A DNA stretch of 64,000 nt from JADGGM01 sp025449955. GTDB taxonomy: Bacteria; Gemmatimonadota; Gemmatimonadetes; Gemmatimonadales; Gemmatimonadaceae. Where the stretch lies: assembly GCA_036554285.1 (NCBI GenBank), contig DATBNO010000073.1:1-64000 (forward strand), in the 5' to 3' direction. The notes beneath the pieces were generated by a model, which was given only the letters and a program-made list of their open reading frames with translations, did not search any database and was not told the origin of the DNA. A program made the position numbers and the translations under genes. Positions 24,926-33,152 of this stretch are shown here, one piece after another (the stretch's first letter is position 1; every line of letters starts with the position of its first letter).

Positions 24926-27633
24926 CAGGCCACCTCCTGCCGGCTGCGGAAGATGCGGAGCAGATCGGCCGCCGTCCGCGCCTCACGCTGCGCCCGGCGC
25001 GCGTGCACGCTGTCCGGCGCGAGCTCGACCACTTCGTTCCACAGCGCGATCGCCTCGCGATAGCGATGGCGGTCGGCGAGAATCACGCCCTGCAAGCAGA
25101 GCGCGCCGGGGTGCTTGGGATCGAACCGCAGCACGCGGTCCACCGCGCGCGCCGCATCGGTGCCCCGATCCAATTCCAGCAGCGTCTCGGCGAGCGACAG
25201 AAGCGCGTCGATGTTGTACGGATCGCGCTGCAGCAGATCGACCAGCGGCGTGATCGCATCTTTGGCGCGGCCGAAGCGGCGGCGCACATCGGCGAGCGCG
25301 AGCGTCGCTTCGACATACGTCGGCACCGCGTCGAGCGCGGCGAGGAGCTCGGCGTCCGCGCCGCCGCCGTCACCGCGTTGGGCGAGCAGCGTCGCCAGAT
25401 CGTAGTGCACCACCGCGAAATCCTGATCCAGATCGAGCGCGTTGCGGTAGGCGAGGATGGCGCCGTCCATGTCGCCGGCCGCGCGCGCGATGTCGCCGAT
25501 CTGCTTGAGCACGTCCGCGCGAGCGGGCGCCAGCCGCTGCGCCTGCCGCAACAGCTCGAGCGCCGCCTCCGACTCGCCCGTCTCGGCGCGTGCGCGCGCC
25601 ACGAGCAACAACGACTCGACGCCGGACGGGTCCGCCACGAGCAGCTGCTCGGCCACGTCGCGCGCTTCGGCCGGACGACGCAGCATGAGCAGCGCGCGCG
25701 TCTCGCCCGCCAGCGCGCGCGGCACGGTGCCATTCACGCTTCGCGCCTGGCGATATCGCTCGAGGGCCTCGCCGTGGAATCCCTGTCGCGCGAAGACGTC
25801 GCCCAACATGGTGAGCCCCGTGGCCGCGTCGCCGCCCCTGCCTAACGCACGGGTGATCTCCGCCGACGCGCGATCGAGCATGCCCTTGGCGAGATACTCC
25901 GCGCCCATCGCGTACGGGTTGTCCGACGGCACCACCGGTGTGCGTACCGGCGTGTGCTGCTTGAGCTCGGAGAACAGCGTGTCGAGCGACTTCGGGTCGA
26001 ACGAAAACGTCTCGACGACACCCTCGGCGCGCTGCGCGCCATCCAGATCGGGCGCGATCGAGAGGTCGGGATCCTCGTACTCGAGATCGATCGCCAGCTC
26101 GAACTTCTGCGCGACGTAGAACGGCTCGAGCTCGAGGCCGCGCTTGGTCGCGCGGAGCGCGCCCTCGAAGTCTCCCAAATTCGAGAGCGTGAATCCCAAA
26201 TTGTAGTGCGCTTCCGCGTACGCCGGGCGCGCCTGGATCGCGCGGCCGAAGGCGTTCCGCGCATCCTCGAACTTCTTGAGCTCGGCCAGCACGAGGCCGA
26301 TGCCGTTCCACGCCACCGCCTGCTCGGGGAATACGCCTAACACCTGGCGATACGCCTCGAGACTCAACTGGAGCCGTTTCCCCTTGAACAGGATGAGCGC
26401 CAGATTGAGCCACGCCTTCACGAACGCCGGCTGCTTCGAGAGCGCCGTGCGGAACGAATCGATCGCGTTCTCGGAATCGCCGCCGTGATAGTGGGCGACG
26501 CCGAGGTTGTTGTGCGCGATGGCGTACACCGGATCGAGCTCGATGGAGTGCGCGTAGCTCGACGCCGCATCGGCGAGCTTCCCCGACTGATGCAGCGCGA
26601 CCCCGCGCTCGCACCAGAGCTTGGGGCTGTCGGGTTGCTCGACGATGATGCGGTCGTACAGCTCCACGGCCGCGGCCGAATCGCGCTTGAGCAAATGCAC
26701 TTCCGCCATGGCCTGCAGCACGAGCCGCCGGTCTTCGCCGCGCTCGAGCGCGAGCCGGTATTCGCGCAGCGCCTCGGCGTAGTAGGCCTTCTGGCGGAAC
26801 GCCAAACCCAGATTGTAGTGCGCCAACTGCTCTTCCTTCGCCACCGCGAGCATCTTCGCCGAGTGGCGCTCCTGCCGCTGCGGCAAGAGCTCCTCGTACT
26901 TCGCCGGGTTGTACCGGTCGATGGAGAGGTTCGCCTGCGCGCGAGACAGCGACGGGTTGAGCTGGATGGCGCGCTTGGCCGACGCCGCCGCATCCTCGTG
27001 GCGGCCCATGTCGCCTAACACGAAGCCCAACAGGTAATGCGCGTCGGCGTTGTCGGGGCTCAACGCGATCGCGCGCGTGAGCGCCGCCAGCGCCTCGTCG
27101 TTGAGGCCGCGGTTGTACAGCACCTCACCCATGTAGAAGTTGCAGAGCGGACTGTCGGGCTCGATCTCGAGGGCGTTGGCGAACCACCGCTCGGCCGCCT
27201 CCAGATCACCGCTCGCCTTCTCGGCCAGGCCTAACTGAACCATCGCGCCCACGTCGCGGCCGTGGAACGACAGCAGCGCCGTGAACTCGGCCACCGCCTC
27301 GCCCGAGTCGCCTAACGAGGCATACGCCCGGCCCAGCTCCCAGCGGGCGTCGCGGTCGTCGGGCCGGAGGCGCAGCCGCTCGCGCAGCTCGGTGACGCGC
27401 CGGTCGTAGTACCCGGTGTTGAAGTACGCGACCTCGAGATTGCGCTGCGCTACCTGCATCTTCGGATCCAGCTCCAACGCCTTCGTGAACGCCGCCACCG
27501 CATCCTCGTACATCCCCTTGTTGTAGTAGAGGACGCCGAGGTTGTTGTGCGCGCCAGCATCCGACGGATCGATCCGCCGCGCATACGACCGCAGAATGTC
27601 GCGATCACGCTGGGATGCAAGCGACGATGCCAT
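24925..27633 (-). CDS. Large TPR scaffold protein (902 aa)
   Basis: The protein is almost wholly TPR repeats: two arrays (about residues 25-520 and 590-890) separated by an acidic, less regular stretch around 525-590. Typical repeats read AHNNLGVLYYNKGMYEDAV and AHYNLGFTLSNLGDFEGAL. There is no signal peptide or membrane helix, so it is cytoplasmic. Its size and position between cheC and the DUF4388 gene suggest a scaffold for the chemosensory or GTPase complex, which is inference. Two bases separate it from cheC. Confidence 0.85.
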   Translation of the reverse strand: MASSLASQRDRDILRSYARRIDPSDAGAHNNLGVLYYNKGMYEDAVAAFTKALELDPKMQVAQRNLEVAYFNTGYYDRRVTELRERLRLRPDDRDARWELGRAYASLGDSGEAVAEFTALLSFHGRDVGAMVQLGLAEKASGDLEAAERWFANALEIEPDSPLCNFYMGEVLYNRGLNDEALAALTRAIALSPDNADAHYLLGFVLGDMGRHEDAAASAKRAIQLNPSLSRAQANLSIDRYNPAKYEELLPQRQERHSAKMLAVAKEEQLAHYNLGLAFRQKAYYAEALREYRLALERGEDRRLVLQAMAEVHLLKRDSAAAVELYDRIIVEQPDSPKLWCERGVALHQSGKLADAASSYAHSIELDPVYAIAHNNLGVAHYHGGDSENAIDSFRTALSKQPAFVKAWLNLALILFKGKRLQLSLEAYRQVLGVFPEQAVAWNGIGLVLAELKKFEDARNAFGRAIQARPAYAEAHYNLGFTLSNLGDFEGALRATKRGLELEPFYVAQKFELAIDLEYEDPDLSIAPDLDGAQRAEGVVETFSFDPKSLDTLFSELKQHTPVRTPVVPSDNPYAMGAEYLAKGMLDRASAEITRALGRGGDAATGLTMLGDVFARQGFHGEALERYRQARSVNGTVPRALAGETRALLMLRRPAEARDVAEQLLVADPSGVESLLLVARARAETGESEAALELLRQAQRLAPARADVLKQIGDIARAAGDMDGAILAYRNALDLDQDFAVVHYDLATLLAQRGDGGGADAELLAALDAVPTYVEATLALADVRRRFGRAKDAITPLVDLLQRDPYNIDALLSLAETLLELDRGTDAARAVDRVLRFDPKHPGALCLQGVILADRHRYREAIALWNEVVELAPDSVHARRAQREARTAADLLRIFRSRQEVA

Positions 27634-27635
27634 CG

Positions 27636-28256
27636 TTAGTCGACGCGCACCGCGCGCAGCAGCGTCTGCAGCGACGCCACGTCGGGCAGCAGCAGGAAGA
27701 ACCCGCGCAGCCGGTCGTTCTTGTCCTGGAAGTAGAACTGCGTCTCGATCGCGAACACCATGTCACGCTCGGCGCCGAACTGCAGGTACGCCGTCGTGAG
27801 CACCGCCGCCGACATGTCGACCGCGAGACTCGGCGGCGACGGCAACAAGAGCAAGCCCATGAACTCGCTCAGCGCGTTCATATAGGCCCCGCTCAGAATG
27901 TTGCCCGCCTCTTTGATCGCCGACTGCTCGAGCACCCCGAAGTCGCCGTTCGGATCGAGCGGACGGCGCATCATGAGTTGGGCGAGCTTGATCGCCGTTG
28001 GGCGCGGAAACACGAGCAGCGTGCGGCCCGTGAGATCGCCCATCATGTGCATGAGCACCGCGGCGATCGGCTCCTCGCCATCCTCGATCTGCGACGGCAC
28101 ATCCTCGAGCGCCGCGATCGTGATCGTCGGCACCGTGATCATGATTGTGCTGCCCGTCATCTGCGACAACGCCGTGGCCGCGTGTCCCGCTCCGATGTTC
28201 GCGGTCTCACGCAGCGCGTCCAGCTGCCGCTCCTTCAACGCCAGTAGATCGGCCAT
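27636..28256 (-). CDS. cheC: CheC, CheY-P phosphatase
   Basis: CheC-family phosphatase that dephosphorylates CheY-P and, in B. subtilis, regulates CheD. The 206-aa protein has both active-site repeats with the E-x2-N pattern: Glu17/Asn20 in RETANIGAGHA and Glu116/Asn119 in KEAGNILSGAY. Having both sites intact fits CheC rather than FliY or CheX. cheA lies 10 nt upstream. With CheD downstream in the same run, a CheC-CheD adaptation loop is likely. Confidence 0.92.
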   Translation of the reverse strand: MADLLALKERQLDALRETANIGAGHAATALSQMTGSTIMITVPTITIAALEDVPSQIEDGEEPIAAVLMHMMGDLTGRTLLVFPRPTAIKLAQLMMRRPLDPNGDFGVLEQSAIKEAGNILSGAYMNALSEFMGLLLLPSPPSLAVDMSAAVLTTAYLQFGAERDMVFAIETQFYFQDKNDRLRGFFLLLPDVASLQTLLRAVRVD

Positions 28257-28266
28257 GCCTGTCCCC

Positions 28267-30195
28267 TCAGAATAGGCTTCCCACGTCCACGATCAGCGCC
28301 GGCGCACCGTCGCCGAGGATCGTCGCTCCGCTGAACAACGCCAGACTTTCACGTGCCGGGTCGAACTGCTTGACCACGATGTCCTGCTGACCGGTGAGCT
28401 CGTCCACGACCAACCCGGCCCGCCGCTCGCCCACCTCGAGCACGATGACCTGATGCCGTGCGCCCGTTCCGTTCGCCTCGACCTGCAGCAAGTCGTGGAA
28501 GCGAATGAGCGGCAGCACGTCGTCCCGCAACAACATCACCTCCCGCCCCTGCACCTTCCTAACGGAGCGGGCCTCGAGCTCCACCGTTTCGTTCACGTGC
28601 GCCAACGGCACCGCGTACACCTCGTCGCGCACCCGCGCCAGCAGCGCGCGCACGATCGCCAGCGTGTGCGGCAAACGCACCGTCACCGCCGTGCCGCGAC
28701 CCGGCACCGAGCGCATCTCGACCGCGCCGCCCATCGCCCGCACCCGATTCATCACGACGTCGATGCCCACGCCGCGCCCCGAGAGATCGGTCACCCGCTT
28801 GGCGGTCGAGAACCCCGGGCGCGCGATGATGCGCATCAACTCGTCGTCGGAGAGCGATGCCTTGTCCTTTTCGACTAACGACAACTCCTTGGCGCGCGCG
28901 AGCACGCGACCGCGGTCGACACCGCGCCCGTCGTCCTCGACGCGCACCAACACGGTGCTCCGTTCGCGCGCCACACTGAGCACCAGCGAGCCCGCCGGCT
29001 GCTTGCCCGCCGCGCGCCGCTCCTCGGGGGTCTCGATGCCGTGGTCGACGGCGTTCCGGAGCAGGTGCAGCACCGGATCGCCGATCTCGTCGAGCATCGA
29101 CCGATCGAGCTCGATGTCGTTTCCCTCCACGGAGAAGACGATCTGCTTGCCCAAACCGTGCGCCGCATCGCGCACCAGCCGCGGGAAGCGGTCGAACACC
29201 TGTCCGACGGGCACCATCCGGCTCAGCATCACCTCGTCCTGCATCTCGCCAATGAGACGCGCCGCGTGCGTCACCGCCTCCTCGAGCGCCGGGTCCTGGT
29301 GCCGGGCAGCCAGGTCGAGCAGGCGGCCGCGCGCGATGACCAGCTCGCCGATCATGTTCATCAGCGTGTCGAGACGCTGGAGGTCGATTCGCACCTGGCG
29401 GGTGGGTCGAGCGCCCGCCGTCTGCCCCTCTGTGCCACCTTGCTGGACCGGCTGGCCGACCGTCTCGATCCCGTCCACCTCGACGCGGTCGACGTCGCCC
29501 ACCTCGAACAGCGCACGGACGATGTCGTCGCGGGGCGCCGTGCTGTCGAGGTGAATCGAGAAGCCGGCGCCGAACTCCTCCGCCTGCAAGGCTTCGACGG
29601 GTGGGACGACCTCGAGCACCGTGCCTAACGTCGCGGCCTTCTTGACGAGCAGCAGCGCCCGGGCGCCGCGCAGCGCCGTACCGGACGCGAGTCGCAACCG
29701 CACGAGCCGGCTGCTCGTGGCGGCGTGCGTCAGCGCGGCAGCCGGCGTGGCGGGCGCGGTGCCGGCGGCCGCGGGCGCCGCCTTGACCGGCGCCGCCGCG
29801 CACGCCTTGAGGAGCGCGATCACCGCCGCGATCGACTCGGGCAGCGGCGCGTCGTCGGCTCCGCCGGGCGCCGCGCCGGTGTCGACCGCGCCCTCGATCG
29901 CTTGCTCGAGCGCGTCCGCGCCCTGGAACAGCAGCTCCATCAACTCCGGCGTCACCGCGACCTCGCCGCGGCGCACGCGGTCCAACACACTTTCCATCTC
30001 GTGCGCCAGGTCGGTCACGGCGCGATAGCCCATCGTCGCGCTCATGCCCTTCACGGTGTGCACCGCGCGGAAGATCGCACTCATCGGCTCACTGGCCGTG
30101 GGGGTGCTCTCCAGCGCGAGCAACGCGTGATTCATCGCGGAGAGATGCTCGCGGCTCTCCGTGAGGAAGAGTTCGGCGTACCGGGAAAGATCCAT
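28267..30195 (-). CDS. cheA: CheA, chemotaxis histidine kinase
   Basis: The 642-aa kinase has an N-terminal HPt domain with phospho-acceptor His46 in RAVHTVKG, an Ala/Pro-rich region with a small P2-like domain (about residues 185-280), a dimerisation helix pair containing MNMIGELVIARGRLLD, the HATPase domain (LLRNAVDHGIETPEER, VEDDGRGVD, GRGVGIDVV) and a C-terminal CheW-like domain. It phosphorylates the CheY and CheB encoded beside it. The ATG at 30195 follows a 148-nt gap after cheY, the largest inside the run, so an internal promoter is possible there. Confidence 0.96.
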   Translation of the reverse strand: MDLSRYAELFLTESREHLSAMNHALLALESTPTASEPMSAIFRAVHTVKGMSATMGYRAVTDLAHEMESVLDRVRRGEVAVTPELMELLFQGADALEQAIEGAVDTGAAPGGADDAPLPESIAAVIALLKACAAAPVKAAPAAAGTAPATPAAALTHAATSSRLVRLRLASGTALRGARALLLVKKAATLGTVLEVVPPVEALQAEEFGAGFSIHLDSTAPRDDIVRALFEVGDVDRVEVDGIETVGQPVQQGGTEGQTAGARPTRQVRIDLQRLDTLMNMIGELVIARGRLLDLAARHQDPALEEAVTHAARLIGEMQDEVMLSRMVPVGQVFDRFPRLVRDAAHGLGKQIVFSVEGNDIELDRSMLDEIGDPVLHLLRNAVDHGIETPEERRAAGKQPAGSLVLSVARERSTVLVRVEDDGRGVDRGRVLARAKELSLVEKDKASLSDDELMRIIARPGFSTAKRVTDLSGRGVGIDVVMNRVRAMGGAVEMRSVPGRGTAVTVRLPHTLAIVRALLARVRDEVYAVPLAHVNETVELEARSVRKVQGREVMLLRDDVLPLIRFHDLLQVEANGTGARHQVIVLEVGERRAGLVVDELTGQQDIVVKQFDPARESLALFSGATILGDGAPALIVDVGSLF

Positions 30196-30343
30196 GGGAG
30201 GCGGCGGAGCGATGGGACGACGACAGGCGGGAGCGCGGCGGACGACCTGCCTTCGGACGTGACGCGTGCGCCTAACGGAACAGCGGGCGCGCCGCACTGC
30301 GCGGGCGCGGACAGCGCCCTGGCGGCGTCACTGCGTCAGCCGG

Positions 30344-30706
30344 TCACCCCAACACGCGCTGCACCGCCTCCAGCACACGGCTCGGCTGGAACGGCTTCAC
30401 CACGAAGTCCTTGGCGCCGGCCTGAATCGCCTCGACGACCAGCGCCTGCTGGCCCATTGCGCTGCACATGAGAATGCGCGCGTTGCCGTCGAACTTCGTG
30501 ATTTCCCGGACCGCATCGATCCCGCCCATGTCCGGCATGACGATGTCCATCGTCACCAGATCGGGATGGAGCTGCTTGTACTTCTCGATTGCCTGCACGC
30601 CGGTCTCCGCCTCACCGATGACCTCGAATCCCGACTGCGACAGGATGTCGGAGATCATCGTGCGCATGAAGATCGCGTCGTCGCAGACCAGCACAGTGTG
30701 ACTCAA
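30344..30706 (-). CDS. cheY: CheY response regulator
   Basis: A stand-alone receiver domain of 120 aa. Key residues are Asp9-Asp10 in VLVCDDAIFMR, phospho-acceptor Asp54 in LVTMDIVMPD, and Lys104 in FVVKPFQP. No output domain is present, so it acts through protein binding. A TTG start at 30706 is chosen because GGAGG lies 9 nt upstream and the resulting N-terminus matches the family; no ATG or GTG fits. The gene lies between cheW and cheA. Confidence 0.93.
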   Translation of the reverse strand: MSHTVLVCDDAIFMRTMISDILSQSGFEVIGEAETGVQAIEKYKQLHPDLVTMDIVMPDMGGIDAVREITKFDGNARILMCSAMGQQALVVEAIQAGAKDFVVKPFQPSRVLEAVQRVLG

Positions 30707-30722
30707 CGTGACGTTCCTCCGA

Positions 30723-31199
30723 TCAGGCGAGCACTTGCGAGATGATGTCGTGAATGTCGAGGAGCGCGACCACCTCGCCATCCAGCCGGCCCACGGCGCG
30801 CACGGCGCCGCCGGGCACGAGCGCCTCGGCTTCCGTTTCCAGTTCCAACTCCGCCACGCGGCGGACGTCCAGCACTTCGTCCACGGCGACGCCAACAACC
30901 TTGACGCCGTGCTCTATCAACACGATCGACCCGACGCCGCGCGACGCGTCCGGACCTTCGTCACTCGCGACGCCCAACCGGGCCGCCAGATCGAGCACCG
31001 TCACGATCGTCCCGCGCACGTTCACCAGCCCCGACACGTAGGGACCGGCACCGGGCAATCGCGTCGGCCGGCGCGCGGGAATGATCTCGCGCACCGCGCC
31101 TAACTCGACCCCGTACACGCGTCCCGCCACCCGGCACAGAACCAGCTGTCCGGTTAGGCGCGCACCCGCGCGGTCAGGGGTCGATACGGAAGAAACCAA
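30723..31199 (-). CDS. cheW: CheW coupling protein (copy 3 of 3, operon proximal)
   Basis: CheW domain of about 140 residues with LVLCRVAGRVYGVELGAVREI, YVSGLVNVRGTIVTVLDLAARLG (the NVRG turn is intact here, unlike the other two copies) and VVGVAVDEVLDVRRV. This copy is the most canonical receptor-kinase coupler. The start is unclear: no ATG or GTG occurs in a sensible place. TTG at 31199, giving 158 aa and a 26-nt overlap with rluD, is my choice. Confidence 0.85.
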   Translation of the reverse strand: MVSSVSTPDRAGARLTGQLVLCRVAGRVYGVELGAVREIIPARRPTRLPGAGPYVSGLVNVRGTIVTVLDLAARLGVASDEGPDASRGVGSIVLIEHGVKVVGVAVDEVLDVRRVAELELETEAEALVPGGAVRAVGRLDGEVVALLDIHDIISQVLA

Positions 31200-32169
31200 A
31201 GTCGTCGAGTGGATCCCAGAGAGCCGGCTGTTCCGCCCATCCGGCCGCTGCTGCAAGCGCCCGGGTGAGGTCTGCCGGTAACGGCGAGCGAAGTTCCACC
31301 GGCGTGCCCGTCACCGGATGCGGGAAGATCAACCACGCCGCATGCAGGAACTGTCGCCGCGGTGGAAGGGCCACGAGTCGCCGCGCGCCGCCCCCGCCGT
31401 ACGTGTCGTCCCCCACGACCGGATGACCGATCGACGCGAGGTGGACGCGAATCTGATGCGTGCGACCCGTGTGCAGGTGTGCGCGTAGCAAATCCGCCGC
31501 GTCGAACCGGGCGAGCCGCACGAAGTCCGTCCGTGCAGTTCGTCCAGTACTGACGATCGCCATGCGCTTTCGGTCTCGCGGGTTACGCGCGATCGGACGA
31601 TCGACCGTCAGACGGTCTTGGTCGACGTGTCCCCAGGAGAGAACCGCATACCGGCGGATGATTCGCCGAGCGGCGAGTGCGGCACCAAGAGACCGATGCG
31701 CGCGATCGGTTTTGGCGACGAGCAAGAGACCGGACGTGTCTTTGTCGAGCCGGTGGACCAAACCTTCGCGACCTGTACCACCGCTTTCTGCGAGTGCTCC
31801 ACCTCGGCCTTTGAGCGCGTTGACGAGCGTTCCGCTCCAGTGACCGGGCGCCGGATGTACAACCATTCCGGCTGGCTTGTCCACGGCCATGACGTCGTCA
31901 TCTTCAAACACTACATTGAGTTGGATCGCTTCAGGTAATACTTCACGTGAAGGTGGCGGCGGGATCGCGACCTGCACCTGGTTGCCGTTTTCCACACGAT
32001 AGCTGGCCTTCTCTCGCCGGCCGTCTACCGTCACGTGACCGTTGGCGATGAGTGTGGCCGCCTGGTTGCGCGAGAGGTCGGCGACGCGAGCGACGAACAG
32101 GTCGAGTCGCGAGCCAGGCGACTCGGATTCCTCGACCAGGTAGGAATGAACCGTCGGCTCGGGGGTCAC
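31174..32169 (-). CDS. rluD: RluD-like 23S rRNA pseudouridine synthase
   Basis: The 331-aa RluA-family enzyme has an N-terminal S4 RNA-binding domain (RLDLFVARVADLSRNQAATL onwards) and a catalytic domain with the HRLDKDTSGL motif, in which Asp142 is the nucleophile, followed by LHTGRTHQIRVHL. It probably modifies 23S rRNA helix 69; substrate assignment is by family only. The GTG start at 32169 overlaps the lspA stop by 4 nt. Its 3' end overlaps the first gene of the chemosensory run. Confidence 0.9.
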   Translation of the reverse strand: MTPEPTVHSYLVEESESPGSRLDLFVARVADLSRNQAATLIANGHVTVDGRREKASYRVENGNQVQVAIPPPPSREVLPEAIQLNVVFEDDDVMAVDKPAGMVVHPAPGHWSGTLVNALKGRGGALAESGGTGREGLVHRLDKDTSGLLLVAKTDRAHRSLGAALAARRIIRRYAVLSWGHVDQDRLTVDRPIARNPRDRKRMAIVSTGRTARTDFVRLARFDAADLLRAHLHTGRTHQIRVHLASIGHPVVGDDTYGGGGARRLVALPPRRQFLHAAWLIFPHPVTGTPVELRSPLPADLTRALAAAAGWAEQPALWDPLDDFGFFRIDP

Positions 32170-32747
32170 CCCCCGCTCGACACCTTGGGCTCCGCCACGA
32201 CCTCAGACACGACGTCCGGGATGGCCGCGATCAAGCCATCGTGCGTCTCCGAATGCCGCTCCTCGCCCCAAAGCGCCCACGCCAACAGGAACGCTCCGAC
32301 ACTGACGGCGATGTCGGCCACGTTGAACGTGGGCCAACGCCAATCGCGGAATCCGATGTCCATGAAGTCGACGACGCCGATGGGCGAGCGCACGCGATCG
32401 ATGAGGTTGCCCATCGCGCCGCCGCAGACGAGACCTAGCGCGACGACACGGAGTACGTCGCCGGGCTTCGTGGCGCGGTACAGGCGGCCGAGAATCACGA
32501 GCGCGATGACGGTGAGCACGAGAAAGATCTCGCGCGACCACGCGCCCAGGTTGAGGCCGAAGGCGGCCCCAGGATTGAACACCAGCGTTAGGCGCACGAC
32601 GTCGCCGAACACGTTCTGTGGAACACGTGGGCCCGGAAGGGACTGCTTGGCGGCGTTCTTCGTGATCACATCGATCGCCACCACCCCGACGACCAGCGAC
32701 CAGAAGAGCGCGCGCCTAGGCCTGCTGTGGCTGCTGCTTCTTGGCAT
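32166..32747 (-). CDS. lspA: LspA, lipoprotein signal peptidase
   Basis: Aspartic peptidase of the inner membrane that removes lipoprotein signal peptides. The 193-aa protein has four membrane helices and the catalytic regions NPGAAFG, GGAMGNLIDRV and FNVADIAVS; the two active-site aspartates lie in the last two. The ATG at 32747 (MPRSSSHS) is inside the 3' end of the DksA/TraR gene by 32 nt. The lspA-rluD pairing is common. Confidence 0.93.
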   Translation of the reverse strand: MPRSSSHSRPRRALFWSLVVGVVAIDVITKNAAKQSLPGPRVPQNVFGDVVRLTLVFNPGAAFGLNLGAWSREIFLVLTVIALVILGRLYRATKPGDVLRVVALGLVCGGAMGNLIDRVRSPIGVVDFMDIGFRDWRWPTFNVADIAVSVGAFLLAWALWGEERHSETHDGLIAAIPDVVSEVVAEPKVSSGG

Positions 32748-33150
32748 CTTCCTCTCGCTGCTTGCACGCGAAACAAAGGCGGGCGTGGGGAAGTGCATCG
32801 AGCCGGTCGAAATCGATGTCCTCGCCGCAATTGTGGCATTTGCCGAAGGTTTCCGGCGACCGGTAGAGGCGCCGCAGCGCTTCGTCGATGTGCCAGAGGA
32901 ACCGTCCTTCCTGGCTCGCGAACAGAAACGCCTTTTCGCGCTCCATCGCGTCCGTGCCCTGGTCTGCCATGTGGAAGGAGTACGAGCTCAGGTCGCCGTC
33001 CGCCGACTGCGGCGTAGCATTGAACGCCTCGGTGTAGTTGCCGAGCTCCTTGAGCACGCGCTTTCGCTCTTCGAGTAATCGCTTCTCGAAGTGCGTGAGC
33101 AACTTCTTCGTCATCGGCTTGGACTTCTTCGAGCTCGCTGAAGACGGCAT
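32716..33150 (-). CDS. DksA/TraR-type zinc-finger protein
   Basis: The 144-aa protein has a Lys-rich N-terminus, a helical hairpin (about residues 15-100) and a C-terminal C4 zinc finger (Cys105, Cys108, Cys126, Cys129; CHNCG and CFACK). DksA-like proteins bind in the RNA polymerase secondary channel. The coiled-coil tip lacks the obvious DxxDxA of E. coli DksA, so it is better called TraR/DksA family. It starts 2 nt after the ileS stop and precedes lspA, a common order. Confidence 0.88.
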   Translation of the reverse strand: MPSSASSKKSKPMTKKLLTHFEKRLLEERKRVLKELGNYTEAFNATPQSADGDLSSYSFHMADQGTDAMEREKAFLFASQEGRFLWHIDEALRRLYRSPETFGKCHNCGEDIDFDRLDALPHARLCFACKQREEDAKKQQPQQA

Positions 33151-33152
33151 CG

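Noticed and set aside
30196..30343. Gene or repeat in the 148-nt gap between cheY and cheA
   Set aside because: No start with plausible coding sequence and no convincing inverted repeat; at most an internal promoter.
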